From Deltaproteobacteria bacterium (lineage in GTDB: Bacteria; Myxococcota; Kuafuiibacteriia; Kuafuiibacteriales; Kuafuiibacteriaceae): 64,000 nt of DNA. Below are positions 1 through 10,720 of this stretch, in pieces (the first letter of the stretch is position 1; every line of letters starts with the position of its first letter). The stretch spans positions 1 through 64,000 of the forward strand of contig WYAZ01000061.1 in NCBI GenBank assembly GCA_011526105.1, given 5' to 3'. Below the pieces are notes generated by a model. That model did no database searches. It saw only the letters and a program-made list of their open reading frames with translations, and had not been told where the DNA came from. A program made the position numbers and the translations under genes.

Positions 1-45
1 AACGCCGTCCAGGCCCGCGCGCTCGATCTGCTGGACGCCTTGTAG
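1..45 (+). CDS. C-terminal end of a gene cut by the window edge
   Basis: Frame 1 of the plus strand is open from the first base to a TAG stop at 43-45 and encodes 14 residues, NAVQARALDLLDAL. Third codon positions are almost all G or C, as in the real genes of this window, and the stretch ends before the convergent sensor-kinase gene, which fits the tail of a plus-strand gene. The product cannot be identified from this tail. It could also be chance open frame. Confidence 0.35.
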   Translation, partial: NAVQARALDLLDAL

Positions 46-123
46 GCAGGCCAAGGTCAGCGCGATACGCGAACAGCACGATCAAAACGGGCACTTACGC
101 TTGTTGGTTGCTCGAAGTTCGGA

Positions 124-1848
124 CTAGCGCGGCGCCGCGGGCAACGTCACCTGAAAGCCCGTCCCCGAGCTGGATGAGTTCACGTCGACCTGACCACCGT
201 GCTCGATCACGATGCGCTCGACGATCGCCAGGCCCAGTCCGGTACCGGAGGACTTTGTCGTGAAGTACGGGGTGAAGACGCGGTCCTTGAGGTCCTCGGG
301 GATGCCGGGTCCATGGTCCTGCACGGTGATCCGCACAAAGGGTGCGTCGGGCGCGCCGACGAGGTCCGCATAGAGCTCGATCCGCGCGTCCGTGCGACCG
401 CTCTGGGCCTCCTCGGCGTTCTTGACCAGGTTCGAGAGCGCGCGGGCGAGCAGGTCCTGATCGCCGAGGAGCGGAGGCAGTCCCTTTGCCGCGATTCCGT
501 CGCGGTCGAAGGAGAGCTCGACCGCTTCGTCGGAGCGAATGCGAGCTGCCTGCTCCAGGAGTTCGAGCACTGGGACTTCCGCCTGGACGGGTTTGGGGAG
601 ACGGGCGAACTCCGAGAACTCCGAGACCAGCCGCGACAGCGAGCGCACTTCGTCGAGTACCGCTTGCGTGGACTCCTTCACGATCTCATCCAGCTTTGGG
701 TGTTGGTTCTGGTGTGCCTTGCGCAGTGTCTCCATCGCCATCTGCATCGGAAAGAGCGGGTTCTTGATCTCGTGGGCGATGCGCTGCGCCGCCTCTCGCC
801 AGGTGGCCAGGCGTTCGGCTCGTGCGATTCGATCTCGGCCCGTCGCAAGCTCGGAGACCATCTGATTGAAGGCGTGGATGAGCGCCGCCAACTCGTCCTT
901 ACCGCGTTCGCGCACGCGGGCGGAGAGATCGCCCTCGGTCACCCGAGTGGCGGCGTGGGCGAGCTCGAGAACCGGCTCGGTGATGCGCCGCGCGAACCAC
1001 GGCCCGATGGTGAGCGCCCACGCCAGCGCGAACAGGACGAGCGCGCCGCCGAGCCAGAGGAGTCGCTCTTGGATTCGCTGCAGTCGGTCGGGCGGCACCT
1101 CCACAGAGAGCTGCGCTCGCGGTTTTCCATCGAGCGCGCGGAGCGAGACGGACCTTCGGGTGACCACCGTCTCCACGTCCACGCCGCGAAAGACCTCGCG
1201 TGACTCGTGCCCCACCTCCAGGACCAGCGTCACTCGGCCCATCGATGCGATGGGACCCAAGGCAGCTTCCCCAAGCCTCGAACCGCCCACGAGCAGGAGG
1301 TCGACGCGGCCTGGGAGCGGCTCGGTTTGCACGAGCGCCAGCGTCGCGAGCTCCGAGCGTGGTGGATTGCCCGCGAACAGCTCCTGCTCATAACCCACGG
1401 CTGGGCTGAGCGGCTGGAGTTCGACGAAGTGTTCGGCCGGATCTCCGGCCGAGTGGGGCAGGTGTGCGCTCGAGAGGATCCGCCCGGATCGAGGGCCTTC
1501 CAAGGGGATCAGCGTCAGGGTGTCGAGACCCGAGGCGGCGGCGAGCTCGGCCGCGAGGCCTTCATGCCGCTGCGGGTCGCCGTCGTGCAAGAGCTCCCTC
1601 CGCAGCGCGAGGATCCTCGGGCTCTGTGCCAGGCCCTGCACCTGACGCTGCACTTCGGCCTCCTTGCTGGCGAGGAAACGTTCCGTCGCCGTCAAGGTAC
1701 GATCGGCCTGCGCCGAGATCTCACGCTCGATCTCGCGGTCGAGCAAAGAGAGGGCGAGGGTGACCACGAGCGCGGCCGGGGTGACCGCCAAGAGGAAGAG
1801 CAGGGTGACGCGAGTGCGGAGCTTCCGCAGACCAGAGGAAGCGCTCAA
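124..1848 (-). CDS. NtrY-like membrane sensor histidine kinase
   Basis: This 574-residue protein has the full layout of a membrane histidine kinase. There is a first membrane segment near residues 14-36, a roughly 225-residue extracytoplasmic sensor region and a second membrane segment near 262-285. A HAMP linker follows (about 285-340), then a HisKA domain with phospho-acceptor His359 in AHEIKNPL and an ATPase domain. The N box (LSNLVKNAEEA, about 471-481), the G1 motif DHGPGIPEDL and the GTGLGL G2 motif are all visible. The EIKNPLFP form of the H box is typical of NtrY-type kinases. The start is TTG at 1846-1848, overlapping the TGA of the upstream solute-binding-like gene (TTGA), so the two are probably translationally coupled. 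No response regulator lies beside it, so its partner is unknown. Confidence 0.93.
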   Translation of the reverse strand: MSASSGLRKLRTRVTLLFLLAVTPAALVVTLALSLLDREIEREISAQADRTLTATERFLASKEAEVQRQVQGLAQSPRILALRRELLHDGDPQRHEGLAAELAAASGLDTLTLIPLEGPRSGRILSSAHLPHSAGDPAEHFVELQPLSPAVGYEQELFAGNPPRSELATLALVQTEPLPGRVDLLLVGGSRLGEAALGPIASMGRVTLVLEVGHESREVFRGVDVETVVTRRSVSLRALDGKPRAQLSVEVPPDRLQRIQERLLWLGGALVLFALAWALTIGPWFARRITEPVLELAHAATRVTEGDLSARVRERGKDELAALIHAFNQMVSELATGRDRIARAERLATWREAAQRIAHEIKNPLFPMQMAMETLRKAHQNQHPKLDEIVKESTQAVLDEVRSLSRLVSEFSEFARLPKPVQAEVPVLELLEQAARIRSDEAVELSFDRDGIAAKGLPPLLGDQDLLARALSNLVKNAEEAQSGRTDARIELYADLVGAPDAPFVRITVQDHGPGIPEDLKDRVFTPYFTTKSSGTGLGLAIVERIVIEHGGQVDVNSSSSGTGFQVTLPAAPR

Positions 1849-3278
1849 GGCGAGGTCTCCGACGGGCGGCTCAGCGCTCCACCCAGCTCTGGCAAGCCGA
1901 AGCTGCGCACGCGCACCCCCTCGAGCTCCGGTGCCACCCGGGTCTCGAGATCTCGTTTCACCAAAGGAACGATGCGCGCCGCGCGCAAGATCTCGCGCTC
2001 CAGCGCCCCGAGAAGACGTGCGCGCTCGAGCGGGGGGGCGGCTGCGAAGCGGCTCAAATCGCCCGCGGCCACGACTCGATGAAGGACCGCGTAGTGTGCG
2101 GCGAGCGCGAGCAGGCGGTGAAACTCGTGCACCAGCGGGTCAGCGATCGAACCTTCGAGCGTGATCGGTTCCACCATGAGGTCGAAGCTTCGGCTGCGTC
2201 GCCGGGTCTCGAAGGTGGCGAGGTCCAAGGGTTCGAGACGCGCGGAGACGCCGAGTCGCAAGAGATCGAGCTGCAGGCGCTCGATCAAACGTCGACCCGG
2301 ACCCTCTTCTTCGAGATAAGAGAGCGTCGCGGCTCGAGACGTGGAGAGGCGGCGCTGCACCGAGAGCACCCCCTCGGCGTCGGTTCGCACGCTCGGGGCC
2401 GGAAGCGTCTCGCCGGGCCACTCGCGCTCTGCCAGGCGTTCTCGGGGGAGCGCCGCGCCCACGCTGTGAAGAATGTCGATGGGCAGATCGCTCTTGAGCC
2501 CGGCGCGAAGGAACACGAACTCGGTCGCAGGGTAGCCGGGCGGACGGAGACGTTGGGTGCGCGCCGTGTCGGGACCCGACTGTCCGGGCACCCCAAAGAG
2601 CGCCACCGTGGTCCGCCGTCGGACCTCGGCGCGAACTCCAAACGGAGTCTGGACCCGGACGATCGTGAGCGCCCCCGCAAAGGGGCGTCCTTGACGGTGA
2701 TGTGGATCGGGCAGCAGTCGCAGCTCTGTTTCGTCGGCGAAAGCAAAGGCGCCCGAGGTCGCGTCTTTGGTCTTCAGGCTCTCAGGACCCGCGCTTGCGA
2801 GCATGCAGAGGAGAAGGACCGCATATGGATAAGGTTCGGCCAGCTCGACCTGAAGCCGCGTGTCGTCGAGCGTGATTCCGAGCCGCGCGCTTGGGTCGCC
2901 GTCGATCCGCGCTCGAGCCCCTGCGATGGGCAGCACCGTGTGTGCGCCCGCTGCATTGGGGCGAGCGAGCGCCTGAAGGCGGGTCAGCACATCCGAGGCC
3001 TCGATGCGACGTTCACCGAAGTGGCCGCCGCCTTCGATCTCGAGCACGAGGCGCGTGGGGGTGGCCTCGAGCACCCTCGCGAGGGCCGGTCCGTCATCGA
3101 CGGCGAGAACGGGCTCGAGCACTTGGGTCGCCAGGAGCAGGTCTCGGGTGCGCCCGGGGGAGAAGCCGGTCATCGAGGGGGCGGAGCGATAGACGAGGAG
3201 TGTGAGATTGTCTCCGTGAGGGACCGGCCGCGAGGCAGGGAGTCCGAGCGCGAGGAGCGCGATGAGTGGCCCGATCAC
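1845..3278 (-). CDS. Secreted degenerate peptide-binding (SBP family 5-like) protein
   Basis: The 477-residue product begins with a hydrophobic signal segment (VIGPLIALLALGLPASR) when started at the GTG at 3276-3278. That GTG overlaps the stop of the upstream gene as GTGA, and the longer upstream open frame lies inside the neighbour and is rejected. The body resembles family 5 solute-binding proteins of oligopeptide transporters: an early segment naming a 'result' lobe (LATQVLEPVLAVDDG), then a GHFGERRIEASDVLTRLQAL segment matching the usual FHDGxPxTAxDVxxSLxRL region. Similarity is weak and no permease genes are adjacent. Translational coupling to the downstream NtrY-like kinase suggests, as inference only, a periplasmic ligand sensor rather than a transporter component. 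Confidence 0.7.
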   Translation of the reverse strand: MIGPLIALLALGLPASRPVPHGDNLTLLVYRSAPSMTGFSPGRTRDLLLATQVLEPVLAVDDGPALARVLEATPTRLVLEIEGGGHFGERRIEASDVLTRLQALARPNAAGAHTVLPIAGARARIDGDPSARLGITLDDTRLQVELAEPYPYAVLLLCMLASAGPESLKTKDATSGAFAFADETELRLLPDPHHRQGRPFAGALTIVRVQTPFGVRAEVRRRTTVALFGVPGQSGPDTARTQRLRPPGYPATEFVFLRAGLKSDLPIDILHSVGAALPRERLAEREWPGETLPAPSVRTDAEGVLSVQRRLSTSRAATLSYLEEEGPGRRLIERLQLDLLRLGVSARLEPLDLATFETRRRSRSFDLMVEPITLEGSIADPLVHEFHRLLALAAHYAVLHRVVAAGDLSRFAAAPPLERARLLGALEREILRAARIVPLVKRDLETRVAPELEGVRVRSFGLPELGGALSRPSETSP

Positions 3279-4570
3279 GGCGAGGCCCCTCCCGCGGTCC
3301 CGATCGAGAGCCGGACGAGTGTGCTTTCGCGCGACAGGGCGCTCCCGAGCGCAACCACCACGATCACATCGCCCGAAGCGGTGCCCATCACTCCGCTCGC
3401 GCGTATCGGACCCGGGAGCAGGACGCGTTCGCCTATCGGCTGGCCGTCCTGGTTTCGCAAGGTGATGTGGTCGGTGCCGCTCCAAGCGGTGCTCGAGGTC
3501 GTGATCCAGCTCGGTTCGAGATCAGCGCGGGCGCTGCCTCCGAGCCCCCCGAACGCGATCGCTCGGGCGCCCTCGGCGGGGGCGTCTTCTCTGAGGTAGC
3601 GGCCCGGTGAGACGAGGAACGACGCTCGACCGCCGGGCGCGGCCACATCGAGGACGGTCCGGCCGTTCGATGCGAGACGCCAAGCTCCAGTGTCGGGATC
3701 CGGGCTCGCGAAGAGGAGCTGCCCGTCCGGCTGCACAAGGAGCGGTACGCCCGCGAGCTGTTCTTCCACCGTGAAGGCGCTCCGCGACGGCGCGAGCACC
3801 AGGCGCGACCCGAAGGCTTGGTTGGAGGAGCCGATCAGAACTCGCGCCTCGTTGCGATCGGCGGGGACGCAGAGCACCCGCCCGCGGGGCGCACGCAGTC
3901 GCATCGCGGCGGGTGCCCCGACGACTCGATGCGTAATCCACGGAGCAAGCCCCCGTTCGCTCTGCTTGAACGCCCGAAGATGTTGTGAAGTGAGGACGAG
4001 CAGCTCTTCACCGGGTGACCCGTTGTCGAGCTCACATCCCGCGATGTCGAGCACGGCTTCGTCGAGCTGCAGCCAGGGCTCTGGGGCCGAGAGGGCGGGT
4101 CTTTCGCGCGCGGGAACCCCACCCATCCAGGCCTGGAGGGACGCGTCGATACGAATTCGATGAAGCGCCACGCCGGCCACCCGGGCAGGGTGGTCGGGCC
4201 ACCAGAAGCCAGCGTCGACGGCGCCGAGCTCGATCCGCATCGCCAGCTCGCGTGGGCCCTCTCGCTTCAGCTCGACGCGAAGCAACCACTCGGCCCCGCT
4301 GTCCCGAGCCTGTGCGCGCAGATCTTTGGCGCCGCCGTGCAAGACCCTCACTTCGGCCGGCGAGGGCAAGGCACGTTCGAGGCGGTGCACGATGAGGCCC
4401 ACGACGAGCCGCTCGATCCCCGCGAGGTCTCGGTCCGACTCGGCCGACACGGCCAGATCGAGGGGCGGAGCCACCTCGGCGCGAACGAGTGCGGTGGTGG
4501 CATCGATCGCATCCGAAAGAGAGACCAAAGGGGTCCCCGAGACGAGTGCGAGCAGAAGCCACGCGCTCAC
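3275..4570 (-). CDS. Secreted protein of unknown function, beta-rich
   Basis: This 431-residue protein is not recognised. The GTG start at 4568-4570 overlaps the TGA of the phosphodiester glycosidase gene as GTGA, and it gives a plausible signal peptide (VSAWLLLALVSGTPLVSLSDA). The N-terminal third contains an alternating region that mentions an ERLVVGLIVHRLERALP helix. The rest is rich in short beta-type stretches with repeated VLxxPxGRxLxV and LLVxPDGQLLFASPD patterns, suggesting a propeller-like or other all-beta fold. A single Cys pair candidate (CELDNGSPG and VLCVPADR) is present. It sits in the middle of a coupled cell-wall operon, so an envelope role is likely, but the biochemical role is unknown. 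Confidence 0.75.
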   Translation of the reverse strand: MSAWLLLALVSGTPLVSLSDAIDATTALVRAEVAPPLDLAVSAESDRDLAGIERLVVGLIVHRLERALPSPAEVRVLHGGAKDLRAQARDSGAEWLLRVELKREGPRELAMRIELGAVDAGFWWPDHPARVAGVALHRIRIDASLQAWMGGVPARERPALSAPEPWLQLDEAVLDIAGCELDNGSPGEELLVLTSQHLRAFKQSERGLAPWITHRVVGAPAAMRLRAPRGRVLCVPADRNEARVLIGSSNQAFGSRLVLAPSRSAFTVEEQLAGVPLLVQPDGQLLFASPDPDTGAWRLASNGRTVLDVAAPGGRASFLVSPGRYLREDAPAEGARAIAFGGLGGSARADLEPSWITTSSTAWSGTDHITLRNQDGQPIGERVLLPGPIRASGVMGTASGDVIVVVALGSALSRESTLVRLSIGTAGGASP

Positions 4571-5376
4571 CGGACGGGCCTCATCACGATGTAGCTGTAG
4601 ATCGCCGCGCTCTCTGGTTCGTTCACCCGATGCTCCGGGTGGCGCAGGTACATCCCGGTGGAGGGGCCACCGTCGAGATTCAAGGCGAAGTCGAGGCGGG
4701 ACGTACCCAGAGACTCGTGGATCAAGACGTGCTGCAGCTCGTAGAGGCTCGGACCGCTGCCCCATCCGGAAGGGCCGAGCACCACCCCAAGCACCAGACG
4801 TCCGTCTCGGGCGCGCCCGATGATGCTGCGATGGGCACGCGCGCCGTCGCTCTTTCGAATGCCCGGAGCGCCTCCCGGTTCGATGATGCGCGGACCGGCC
4901 TGCAGAGCGAAGCGGCTCGACTTGAAGTCGCGCCGACCCACCGCGTCCCGCTCGAGCAGCTCGAACACATCGTCTTCGAGCACGACCACGCCGCTTCCCG
5001 CGCCCCCGGCCTCCTTGATGAAGGGATGGAGCTGTCTGCCATTGGAGACGAGCAGGCCGGTGGGGGTGTAGCCAGGGGTGAAGAACGCGCCGTTCATCGT
5101 GAGCAGCGCGTCCGAGGCGAGCTTGGCCAATGGAGAACGGGCGCTGTTCAGTTCGATGCCGAGCTCCACCCCCTCGGGCTCTGCGTAGACGAGATACGCA
5201 CGTCCGCCGGGCTCCGTTCCGCGAGCGAGCAAGAGCTGCACCAGCTCGATCTCCTCCGTGAGGGACTGTCTCGAGACCTCGCGCAGCGTCAGTCGGCTGG
5301 TCACGTCGTTTCGACACCCGCAAGCGAGCGCCGCGAACGCGATGGCCGCCGCGACGTTTCCGAGTTCAGCGTTCAT
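4567..5376 (-). CDS. Phosphodiester glycosidase (NAGPA domain) lipoprotein
   Basis: The product (269 residues) carries an N-terminal lipoprotein-type signal ending in AALACGC, so it is probably anchored in the envelope through an N-terminal Cys. The body matches the phosphodiester glycosidase family named after mammalian uncovering enzyme: MNGAFFTPGYTPTGLLVSNG in the middle, RSIIGRARDGRLVLGVV next, and the family's diagnostic ALNLDGGPSTGM near the C terminus. Members hydrolyse sugar-phosphodiester links, and bacterial ones often act on cell-wall polymers. The start is taken at ATG 5374-5376, with ATG 5380-5382 as an equal alternative. Either overlaps the end of the penicillin-binding protein gene by a few bases, which indicates co-expression. 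Confidence 0.88.
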   Translation of the reverse strand: MNAELGNVAAAIAFAALACGCRNDVTSRLTLREVSRQSLTEEIELVQLLLARGTEPGGRAYLVYAEPEGVELGIELNSARSPLAKLASDALLTMNGAFFTPGYTPTGLLVSNGRQLHPFIKEAGGAGSGVVVLEDDVFELLERDAVGRRDFKSSRFALQAGPRIIEPGGAPGIRKSDGARAHRSIIGRARDGRLVLGVVLGPSGWGSGPSLYELQHVLIHESLGTSRLDFALNLDGGPSTGMYLRHPEHRVNEPESAAIYSYIVMRPVR

Positions 5377-7909
5377 AGTCATCCAGCCCGAAGCGGTCCG
5401 GAGGTTTCTCGGTCGTGCTGAGTTCGGTGGGCTCGGTGCCGGCGATGAAAGGCTCCTGCCGCGCCCCGGGCTGGCTGGGCAGGGCGAGTCGGCCGTTCTT
5501 GGGATCAATCAACGCGAAGACGATGGCGGACGGGGCCTCGAAGTCCTGCACCGGTTGGCCCTCGAGTGCCTTCTCCATGAACCCGAGCCAGATGGGGATG
5601 GCGGCTCGGCCTCCGGTCTCCCCAGGACCGAGCGGCTGGTTGTCGTCGAAGCCGACCCAGACCACCGTCGCGAGCGTGGGGGCGAAGCCAGCGAACCAGG
5701 CGTTTCTCGACTCGTTCGTGGTGCCGGTCTTGCCTGCGATCGGTCGCTCTAGGCGCTGAACCGCCTGCGCTGTTCCGTCTTCGACCACCGACTGCAAGAG
5801 GCTCGTGACCTGATAAGCGATCTCGGGACGCAGGACCTGCTTGAGTGGACTGTTGGCCTCGAACAGCACCTCTCCCTTGGGGCCGAGCACGCGCCGAATG
5901 AAGATGGGCTCTCCGTAGACCCCGCGCGCGGCGAGTGTTGCGTAGGCGTTGCTCATCTCCAGCACGTTCACGTCGCCGGAGCCCAGAGAGAGGGTGTCGG
6001 TCTTGGGCATTGGACTGCGGATGCCCAAGCGCTGAGCCATCTCGATCACCGGCTCCACGCCGAGGCGGTGAATCAGCCACACCGAGCATAGGTTCTTGGA
6101 GCGAGTGAGTGCTTCGCGCAGCGTGATCTCGCCGTCGAACTTGCCGTCATAGTTCTTCGGCTTCCAGCTCCGGCCGGTCCAGGGATCTCGGTAGACGTGA
6201 GGCACGTCGAGGCAGGTGGATACAGGGGTGAAGCTGCCACCATCCAGCGCCGCCGCATACAGGAAGGGTTTGAAGGTGGAGCCGGCCTGTCGGCTCGCCT
6301 GAGTGGCGCGGTTGAAGGTCCCCGCGCCGACGCCAAACCCACCGACCATGCTGCGGACCTCCCGGGTCGTGGGGTCGATCGCCACGAGCGCCGCCTCGGC
6401 CTTTGGCGTCTGTTCGAGCACGCCAATCACCTTCTCGGCGCCGCCCTTGACGGATTGCAGCGTGGTCCCTCGAACGAGCACCACGTCGCCGCGCTCGAGG
6501 ACCTCCGAGGGAAGACGGGGCGCGCGGGTCATGGAGAACAGGTTCAGCTTGCGCGCCCAAGACATCCCGGTGCGCAGCGGCAGCTCCACGCGAGTGCCGC
6601 CCAAGCTGACCACCGCCCGCTTCTCCCGGTCGTCCACCTCGACGACGACCCCGGCGTAGGTCTCTTCCAGGCGAAACCGGAGGAATCGCGCACGCTCGAC
6701 GAGGACGTCGAGTTCGGGGCTCGTGCCTCGGTCGGGGACGGCGCGCGTGAGATCGAAGATGACGGGCTGGAACTTCGTTCCTTCTTCCGCGCCGCGGAGC
6801 TCGGCCAGCGATGGGGCGAGTGTGCTGCGTCTCGCCTCGAGCCGCTCGAGGAGCTCGGAAGAGTGGTCGAGCTCGAGGTGAAAGAGGGGACCGCGATAAC
6901 CTTGGCGCTTGTCCAGAGACAGCACTCCCGCTCGGACTTCCTCTTCGGCGACGCGCTGAAGCCTAGGGTCCAGGCCGGTGTAGACGCGGAGCCCGCCGTC
7001 CACGGCGAGCGCCTCGCCGAACTGCTCGATGAGGGTGCGCTTGACGTGGGCGGCGTAGTAGGTGTTCGAGTCGAGCGGGCTATCCGCGGTGCGATAGTCG
7101 AGCGAAACCGGCTGCGCGATCGCTTCGTCGTAGGTCGCCTGGTCGATCTTGCGCAGTCGGAGGAGTTGGCCGAGCACGTAGGCGCGCCGCTTGAGTGCGC
7201 GTTCGGGGAAGACAAATGGATCGAGCCGGGCCGGAGACTGGGGAAGCCCAGTGAGCAATGCCGCTTCGGCCACCGTGAGTTCCTCGACGTCCTTGCCAAA
7301 GTAGACCTGCGAAGCCTCTTGGATGCCGTAGGCTCGCCCGTAGTTGATCTGATTCAGGTAGAGATAGAGGATGTCTTTCTTGGAGAGGGACTCCTCCACC
7401 CGCTTGGCGAGGATCAGCTCCTTGAGCTTTCGGGTATAGGTCTTCTTCGAACTCAAGAGGAACGTCTTCACCATCTGCTGGGTGATGGTGGAACCGCCGC
7501 AGACCTTTCGGCCGGAGACCGTGTTCTTCACGAAGCAACGCAAGATGCCGGCGTAGTCGACGCCCTGGTGGTCGAAGAACTCGGAGTCCTCGGCCGCCAC
7601 GACCGCGTCGATGATGATCTCTGGGAGGCGTTCGTAGCCGACGACGGTGCGGCGCTCGGTCGCGAAGCGAGCGACCACCTGGCCGTCCTTGCCGTAGACG
7701 ACGGTGGCCTGCTTGGGTCGGTAGTCGGCGAGGGACTCGATCCGGGGCAGATCCCGCGCCGCGAGGGTGAAGAGGAGCAAGATCGCGGCGGTGCCGAACC
7801 CCATCGCGAACACAGCGGCGAGGAGAACCCGCCGCCACCAACTTCGGGGCTTCTCCGGGTCCGCGACCGGAGCCACGATGGTGTCGTCTTCGGGGTCGGT
7901 CGGCCTCAT
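5366..7909 (-). CDS. mrcA: Class A penicillin-binding protein (bifunctional murein synthase)
   Basis: This 847-residue protein polymerises and cross-links peptidoglycan at the outer face of the inner membrane. One membrane anchor lies near residues 28-50 after a short acidic cytoplasmic tail. The GT51 glycosyltransferase domain shows EDSEFFDHQGVD (catalytic Glu107), GGSTITQQ and the NQINYGRAYGIQEAS segment. An OB-like insert (TYAGVVVEVDDREKRAVV) precedes the transpeptidase domain, which has the STFK serine motif (near 544), SKN and KTGTT (near 724). The length and domain order fit PBP1A. The ATG at 7907-7909 was preferred over a GTG at 7993 because codons between them lack the strong G/C third-position bias. 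It heads a minus-strand coupled operon. Confidence 0.95.
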   Translation of the reverse strand: MRPTDPEDDTIVAPVADPEKPRSWWRRVLLAAVFAMGFGTAAILLLFTLAARDLPRIESLADYRPKQATVVYGKDGQVVARFATERRTVVGYERLPEIIIDAVVAAEDSEFFDHQGVDYAGILRCFVKNTVSGRKVCGGSTITQQMVKTFLLSSKKTYTRKLKELILAKRVEESLSKKDILYLYLNQINYGRAYGIQEASQVYFGKDVEELTVAEAALLTGLPQSPARLDPFVFPERALKRRAYVLGQLLRLRKIDQATYDEAIAQPVSLDYRTADSPLDSNTYYAAHVKRTLIEQFGEALAVDGGLRVYTGLDPRLQRVAEEEVRAGVLSLDKRQGYRGPLFHLELDHSSELLERLEARRSTLAPSLAELRGAEEGTKFQPVIFDLTRAVPDRGTSPELDVLVERARFLRFRLEETYAGVVVEVDDREKRAVVSLGGTRVELPLRTGMSWARKLNLFSMTRAPRLPSEVLERGDVVLVRGTTLQSVKGGAEKVIGVLEQTPKAEAALVAIDPTTREVRSMVGGFGVGAGTFNRATQASRQAGSTFKPFLYAAALDGGSFTPVSTCLDVPHVYRDPWTGRSWKPKNYDGKFDGEITLREALTRSKNLCSVWLIHRLGVEPVIEMAQRLGIRSPMPKTDTLSLGSGDVNVLEMSNAYATLAARGVYGEPIFIRRVLGPKGEVLFEANSPLKQVLRPEIAYQVTSLLQSVVEDGTAQAVQRLERPIAGKTGTTNESRNAWFAGFAPTLATVVWVGFDDNQPLGPGETGGRAAIPIWLGFMEKALEGQPVQDFEAPSAIVFALIDPKNGRLALPSQPGARQEPFIAGTEPTELSTTEKPPDRFGLDDYER

Positions 7910-8058
7910 GGGATGCTTGTGGGAGCAAGAACCGTCCGCTCCGCGAAACCCATCCAAACACGTGGGATTCCGCAGGACAATGGCCGCCCACACCTCGGCC
8001 CTCGTGGTTCAGGCCACCCGCCGTTGACTCGATCTCGGTACGGTTCTACCCGTCCCGC

Positions 8059-10410
<2,352 letters not shown>

Positions 10411-10720
10411 GGTACCAGGGCGCCTTCGATCGCGCTCCTCATGAACTCCGCCGAGACGGCCTGAGCGCGACTCGAGCGGAGCGCTCATTCCGATTCCCGG
10501 TTCACATTCACATTCCCCGGTCCGATTGCTGTTCCCCGTTCCCAGCTCCCAGTTCCCGGCTCCCGGCTCAACCCCGCGCCGGTCGGCCGGCTGAGTCGTT
10601 TGAACGGTGAACCGGGTACCGGGAGCAGGGGATGAGGAAGGTGAATCGGACCGGGGAATGTGAATGCGAACCGGGCACTGGGAACGCAGAGCGTGAGACC
10701 TCAGCCTGGCGCCTTCGGGC
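10411..10720. other. 310-base convergent intergenic region
   Basis: No gene is seen between the converging fadN-like and pseudokinase genes. The space is filled with degenerate TTCCC/GCTCCC-type units in its left half and their complements in its right half, arranged as a long fold-back (described separately). Short reading frames across it show no codon bias. Its position at two 3' ends fits a bidirectional transcript end. Confidence 0.8.
10496..10675. repeat. Long imperfect inverted repeat (fold-back element)
   Basis: The left arm at 10496-10527 and the right arm at 10644-10675 are reverse complements over 32 bases with a single mismatch (A at 10504 against the complement of C at 10667). 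The arms contain CACATTCACATTCCCCGG and its complement. Inside the arms the left flank carries tandem TTCCC/GCTCCC-like units and the right flank carries imperfect complements (ACCGGGAGCAGGGGATGAGG), so pairing probably continues inward. The sequence could fold into a hairpin of about 180 nucleotides if transcribed. It has no transposase and no clear target-site duplication. It could be a terminator, a MITE-like element or a lineage-specific REP-type repeat. Confidence 0.85.

Noticed and set aside
8024-8053. TTGACT-based promoter before the fadN-like gene
   Set aside because: A -35-like box is present, but the sequence 16-18 bases downstream (TACCCG) is a poor -10, so it was not listed as a feature.
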